In this document: positions 6,764-8,260 of the stretch, piece after piece | How positions within the stretch are numbered: position 1 is the stretch's first letter | Layout: each line of letters opens with the position of its first letter | Assembly: GCA_902797705.1 (NCBI GenBank) | Contig: CADBTX010000271.1 | Coordinates: forward strand, 1 to 8,260 | Direction: 5' to 3' | Length of the DNA stretch: 8,260 nt | From: an uncultured Lachnospiraceae bacterium | GTDB lineage: Bacteria; Bacillota; Clostridia; Lachnospirales; Lachnospiraceae | Position numbers and translations under genes: made by a program | The notes under the pieces: generated by a model | The model's input: the letters and a program-made list of their open reading frames with translations, nothing else | Databases searched by the model: none | Told to the model about the DNA's origin: nothing

Positions 6764-6991
6764 CTAGTTAGCCATTGATGCGATAAGGGCATCTATCTCA
6801 GCCTGGCTTAATATCCTGCCGTCATCTCCGCCTCCGGCAGGTGCAGCCGGTGCAGGAGCCGGAGCCGCAGCCGGCGTCGCAGCGGGCATGGTGGGAATAA
6901 CAGGATTCTGTGCCGCAGCCTGTGATGAATTACCCATTATACTGGCAAATAATGCCTGTTGTTCAGGACTAAGTCCGCCTAAATTATCCAT
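6764..6991 (-). CDS. Small Ala/Pro-rich protein with C-terminal FliM-type (CheY-binding-like) motif
   Basis: A 75-aa protein in three parts. Residues 1-21 hold a short amphipathic segment, LSPEQQALFASIMGN (7-21). Residues 22-58 are a flexible linker of Ala, Pro and Gly (PAATPAAAPAPAPAAPAGGG at 36-55). Residues 59-75 are RILSQAEIDALIASMAN. The stretch ILSQAEIDALI matches the N-terminal CheY-P-binding peptide of E. coli FliM (ILSQAEIDALL) at 10 of 11 positions, from memory; FliY and FliM homologues carry the same motif. Here it is at the C-terminus and no FliM or FliN domain follows. There is no signal peptide or membrane helix. AAAAGG at 7000-7005 is a modest binding site 8 nt before the ATG. 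The next gene, for a PH-domain membrane protein, starts 9 nt after the stop. A docking or scaffolding role is inference. Confidence 0.75.
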   Translation of the reverse strand: MDNLGGLSPEQQALFASIMGNSSQAAAQNPVIPTMPAATPAAAPAPAPAAPAGGGDDGRILSQAEIDALIASMAN

Positions 6992-7032
6992 ATACCAAAC
7001 CTTTTAACCTACTCTTGTTGACACTTCATAAA

Positions 7033-7072
7033 ATGATCCGAGCGCCATTTGGACTTTTGGCGCTTGTATCAT
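7033..7072. promoter_or_regulatory. Leader inverted repeat before the 75-aa gene
   Basis: AGCGCC (7041-7046) and GGCGCT (7059-7064) form a 6-bp perfect inverted repeat with a 12-nt gap. ATGAT (7033-7037) and ATCAT (7068-7072) add five outer pairs across a symmetric 3-by-3 internal loop. It starts at the expected transcription start (near 7069) of the promoter at 7076-7104. It could be a 5' stabilising RNA hairpin or a DNA operator. No U-run follows directly, so it is not a terminator, and it does not match a riboswitch I know. Confidence 0.4.
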
Positions 7073-7075
7073 AAG

Positions 7076-7104
7076 ATAATGCCATTATTCTATACTTTTG
7101 TCAA
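7076..7104 (-). promoter_or_regulatory. Sigma-A promoter of the 75-aa gene and PH-domain gene
   Basis: On the minus strand a perfect -35 TTGACA (7099-7104) is followed after 17 nt by CATTAT (7076-7081), 4 of 6 to TATAAT. Transcription would begin near 7069, giving a leader of about 78 nt. It is not the TAAA/GCCGATAA type used by the flagellar sigma-28. With the terminator at 6324-6348 it delimits a two-gene transcription unit. This 172-nt intergenic stretch (6992-7163) holds this promoter and the leader inverted repeat; I see no clear terminator for cdd in it. Confidence 0.65.
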
Positions 7105-7163
7105 ATTCCCGTTTTTCAGGGCTTTAAGACACCCACATCCCCTGTAAAGCATCTTAAAAACAG

Positions 7164-7580
7164 TCACAGCCTGAAAGCCTCGGGCAAAAGATCACGGAGG
7201 CTTTTTATCACGGTCTGTCCTCCGGAGTCCCTCATTATTATCTTAAATGTATCGGGATCGCAGAACTCCGCCATAACCTGACGGCAGACTCCGCAGGGAA
7301 AGCAGAGATCCCCTGTCTCCCCCTTCTTTCCTCCCACAATGGCAATGGCCCTGAATTCTCTTTCACCCTCGGACACCGCCTTAAAGATAGCCGTACGCTC
7401 CGCACAGTTTGACGGGGAATAGGCTGCGTTCTCGATATTGCATCCGCCGTATATTTTTCCCGACTTAGAAAGCAGGGCCGCACCCACATTGAAAGCGGAA
7501 TAAGGAGCATATGAACGCTGCTGCATTCCGTGGGCAGTGCTTATAAGCAGCTCAATGATATCATCCGTAAGATCCGACAA
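7164..7580 (-). CDS. cdd: Cytidine deaminase
   Basis: This enzyme hydrolytically deaminates cytidine and deoxycytidine to uridine and deoxyuridine in pyrimidine salvage, in the cytoplasm. It has 138 aa, the length of the homotetrameric Bacillus type (about 136) rather than the longer E. coli dimeric type. YAPYSAFNVGAAL (24-36) precedes the zinc motif GCNIENAAYSPSNCAERTAI (46-65), with zinc ligand Cys59 and proton-shuttle Glu61. The second zinc motif is PCGVCRQ (95-101), with Cys96 and Cys99. Asn48 and Glu50 are the usual nucleoside-binding residues. The start is TTG. It gives 23 residues before YAPYS, close to the 17 of the B. subtilis enzyme, whereas the first ATG (Met19) would remove the N-terminal helix. 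An AAAGG inside the end of the upstream diguanylate cyclase gene serves it. The pairing with a c-di-GMP synthase, 2 nt away, is not an obvious functional one. Confidence 0.95.
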   Translation of the reverse strand: MSDLTDDIIELLISTAHGMQQRSYAPYSAFNVGAALLSKSGKIYGGCNIENAAYSPSNCAERTAIFKAVSEGEREFRAIAIVGGKKGETGDLCFPCGVCRQVMAEFCDPDTFKIIMRDSGGQTVIKSLRDLLPEAFRL

Positions 7581-7582
7581 TG

Positions 7583-8260
7583 TTACACCTTTCCTTTCAA
7601 TCCAAGGGAATCATTCTCTGTCCCGTCATAGATATGGAAGTTATCCCTTCCGTTTTCCTTCACATGATAAAGCGCAAGATCCGCCGCATGATAAAGATCC
7701 CCAAAGCTCTTTCCATCATCCGGGAATATGGATATCCCTATGGAAAGTGAGACATACCCGTCGAGTTCCTGCCCGACAAAGCATTCCTTCACAGATTTCA
7801 TCAATTCTTTTGCAAGAACTCCTGCAATTTCGGAGGAACCCACATCCTTTAAGAAGACCATGAATTCATCTCCGCCGATACGTCCGGTCACATCCATGCC
7901 CTTAAAGTTCTCGCGTATTATGCGGCCTATCAGTGCAAGCACGTGGTCTCCGACCATGTGTCCGAAGATATCATTCACAAGCTTAAACTTGTCAACGTCT
8001 ATCATCATAAGGGCGCACTTCTTATCACTGTTTACGCCGTAGCCCGTGGAAACAAGCATCTCGATCAGTTCCTGAGTGGCGGATTTATTAAGAAGCCTTG
8101 TGAGAGGATCCGTCTTGGTCCGCTCCTCCAGTTCCTTTTTAAGGAGTTCGATCTCCGTTACATCATTAATAAGGGCGATGATCCCGGTGACCTGTCCGTT
8201 CTCATCAAAGACAGGTCTTTTAATAAGCTGCAGGAATTCCTGTATACCGTCATCATTTTC
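7583..8260 (-). CDS. PAS-GGDEF diguanylate cyclase, N-terminal part outside window
   Basis: This protein makes cyclic di-GMP from two GTP. The visible 225 residues are the C-terminal part; the reading frame is open to the right edge, so an internal ATG at 8059 is not the start. Residues 1-40 look like the end of a PAS sensor domain (RPVFDENGQVTGIIALINDVTEIE, about 15-38). A short coiled linker KKELEERTK leads to the GGDEF domain, which opens at DPLTRLLN (51-58). Metal-binding Asp88 is in MMIDVDKF, NDIFGHMVGDHVL spans 96-108, and the active-site GGDEF is at 129-133 and intact, so activity is expected. The product-inhibition I-site (RxxD five residues before GGDEF) reads KGMD (120-123), a Lys for Arg change. 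The tail after the domain is short (ENGRDNFHIYDG, then about 12 residues). cdd follows 2 nt after the TAA. What the PAS domain senses cannot be told. Confidence 0.93.
   Translation of the reverse strand, partial: ENDDGIQEFLQLIKRPVFDENGQVTGIIALINDVTEIELLKKELEERTKTDPLTRLLNKSATQELIEMLVSTGYGVNSDKKCALMMIDVDKFKLVNDIFGHMVGDHVLALIGRIIRENFKGMDVTGRIGGDEFMVFLKDVGSSEIAGVLAKELMKSVKECFVGQELDGYVSLSIGISIFPDDGKSFGDLYHAADLALYHVKENGRDNFHIYDGTENDSLGLKGKV
7588..7597 (-). promoter_or_regulatory. Ribosome binding site supporting the TTG start of cdd
   Basis: Minus-strand AAAGGAAAGG ends 7 nt before the TTG at 7578-7580. It lies within the last codons of the upstream GGDEF gene, whose TAA is at 7583-7585. It explains why translation can begin at TTG and suggests coupling between the two genes. 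Confidence 0.65.

Noticed and set aside
6826..6886. GC-rich Ala/Pro repeat in the 75-aa gene considered as a DNA repeat or non-coding artefact.
   Set aside because: The codons vary, the frame continues through distinct end motifs and the gene has a promoter, so it reads as a coded flexible linker.
7105..7163. Repeats downstream of cdd (TTTAAGA/TCTTAAA and CAGGG/CCCTG) considered as a cdd terminator.
   Set aside because: Loops are 18-22 nt, stems are short or AT-rich and no U-tract follows, so an intrinsic terminator is not supported.
6992..7163. Possible sigma-28 flagellar promoter or c-di-GMP riboswitch before the switch-motif gene.
   Set aside because: No TAAA/GCCGATAA arrangement and no GEMM-type conserved core were seen; a sigma-A promoter explains the region better.
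7583..8059. Reading the GGDEF gene as a 158-aa protein starting at ATG 8059.
   Set aside because: The frame stays open to the window edge and upstream codons encode the conserved DPLTRLLN opening of the GGDEF domain and a PAS end, so this ATG is internal.

Overview
The window looks like the chromosome of a Clostridia-class Firmicute, most likely a Lachnospiraceae member. The signs are a type IIA topoisomerase pair of the kind that family carries besides its origin-linked gyrAB, a Bacillus-type cytidine deaminase, AGGAG-type ribosome binding sites and a moderate G+C content. The placement is from memory of the families, not from a search. No rRNA, tRNA, CRISPR array, insertion sequence or phage gene was seen.

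Left half (1-4482, minus strand): an operon read right to left. It holds a GyrB/ParE-type subunit (640 aa), a GyrA/ParC-type subunit (750 aa) and the start of rsmD (16S rRNA guanine methyltransferase), which runs off the left edge. Gaps are 27 nt and 1 nt, so the three are surely co-transcribed. A good sigma-A type promoter with an extended -10 sits ahead of the operon.

Middle (4483-6349): a 169-nt divergent promoter region separates the topoisomerase operon from a plus-strand glycosyltransferase-like gene. That gene has no ribosome binding site, and its apparent promoter would put the transcript start almost on its ATG. A Fur-box-like palindrome lies over its -35 region. Its stop codon overlaps the stop of a convergent 140-aa gene of unknown function, whose start lies 8 nt beyond an intrinsic terminator.

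Right part (6350-8260, minus strand): a PAS-GGDEF diguanylate cyclase (5' end outside the window) is followed 2 nt later by cdd (cytidine deaminase, TTG start). After a 172-nt gap with its own promoter comes a two-gene unit. It encodes a 75-aa Ala/Pro-rich protein ending in a motif almost identical to the CheY-binding N-terminus of FliM, then a two-helix membrane protein with a bacterial PH-like domain. The unit ends at a clear intrinsic terminator.

The most unusual item is the 75-aa protein. It places a FliM-type switch peptide at the C-terminus of a small linker-like protein, with a related motif at its N-terminus. It is translationally coupled to a membrane PH-domain protein and lies downstream of a c-di-GMP synthase. 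A link to motility or signalling is inference only.
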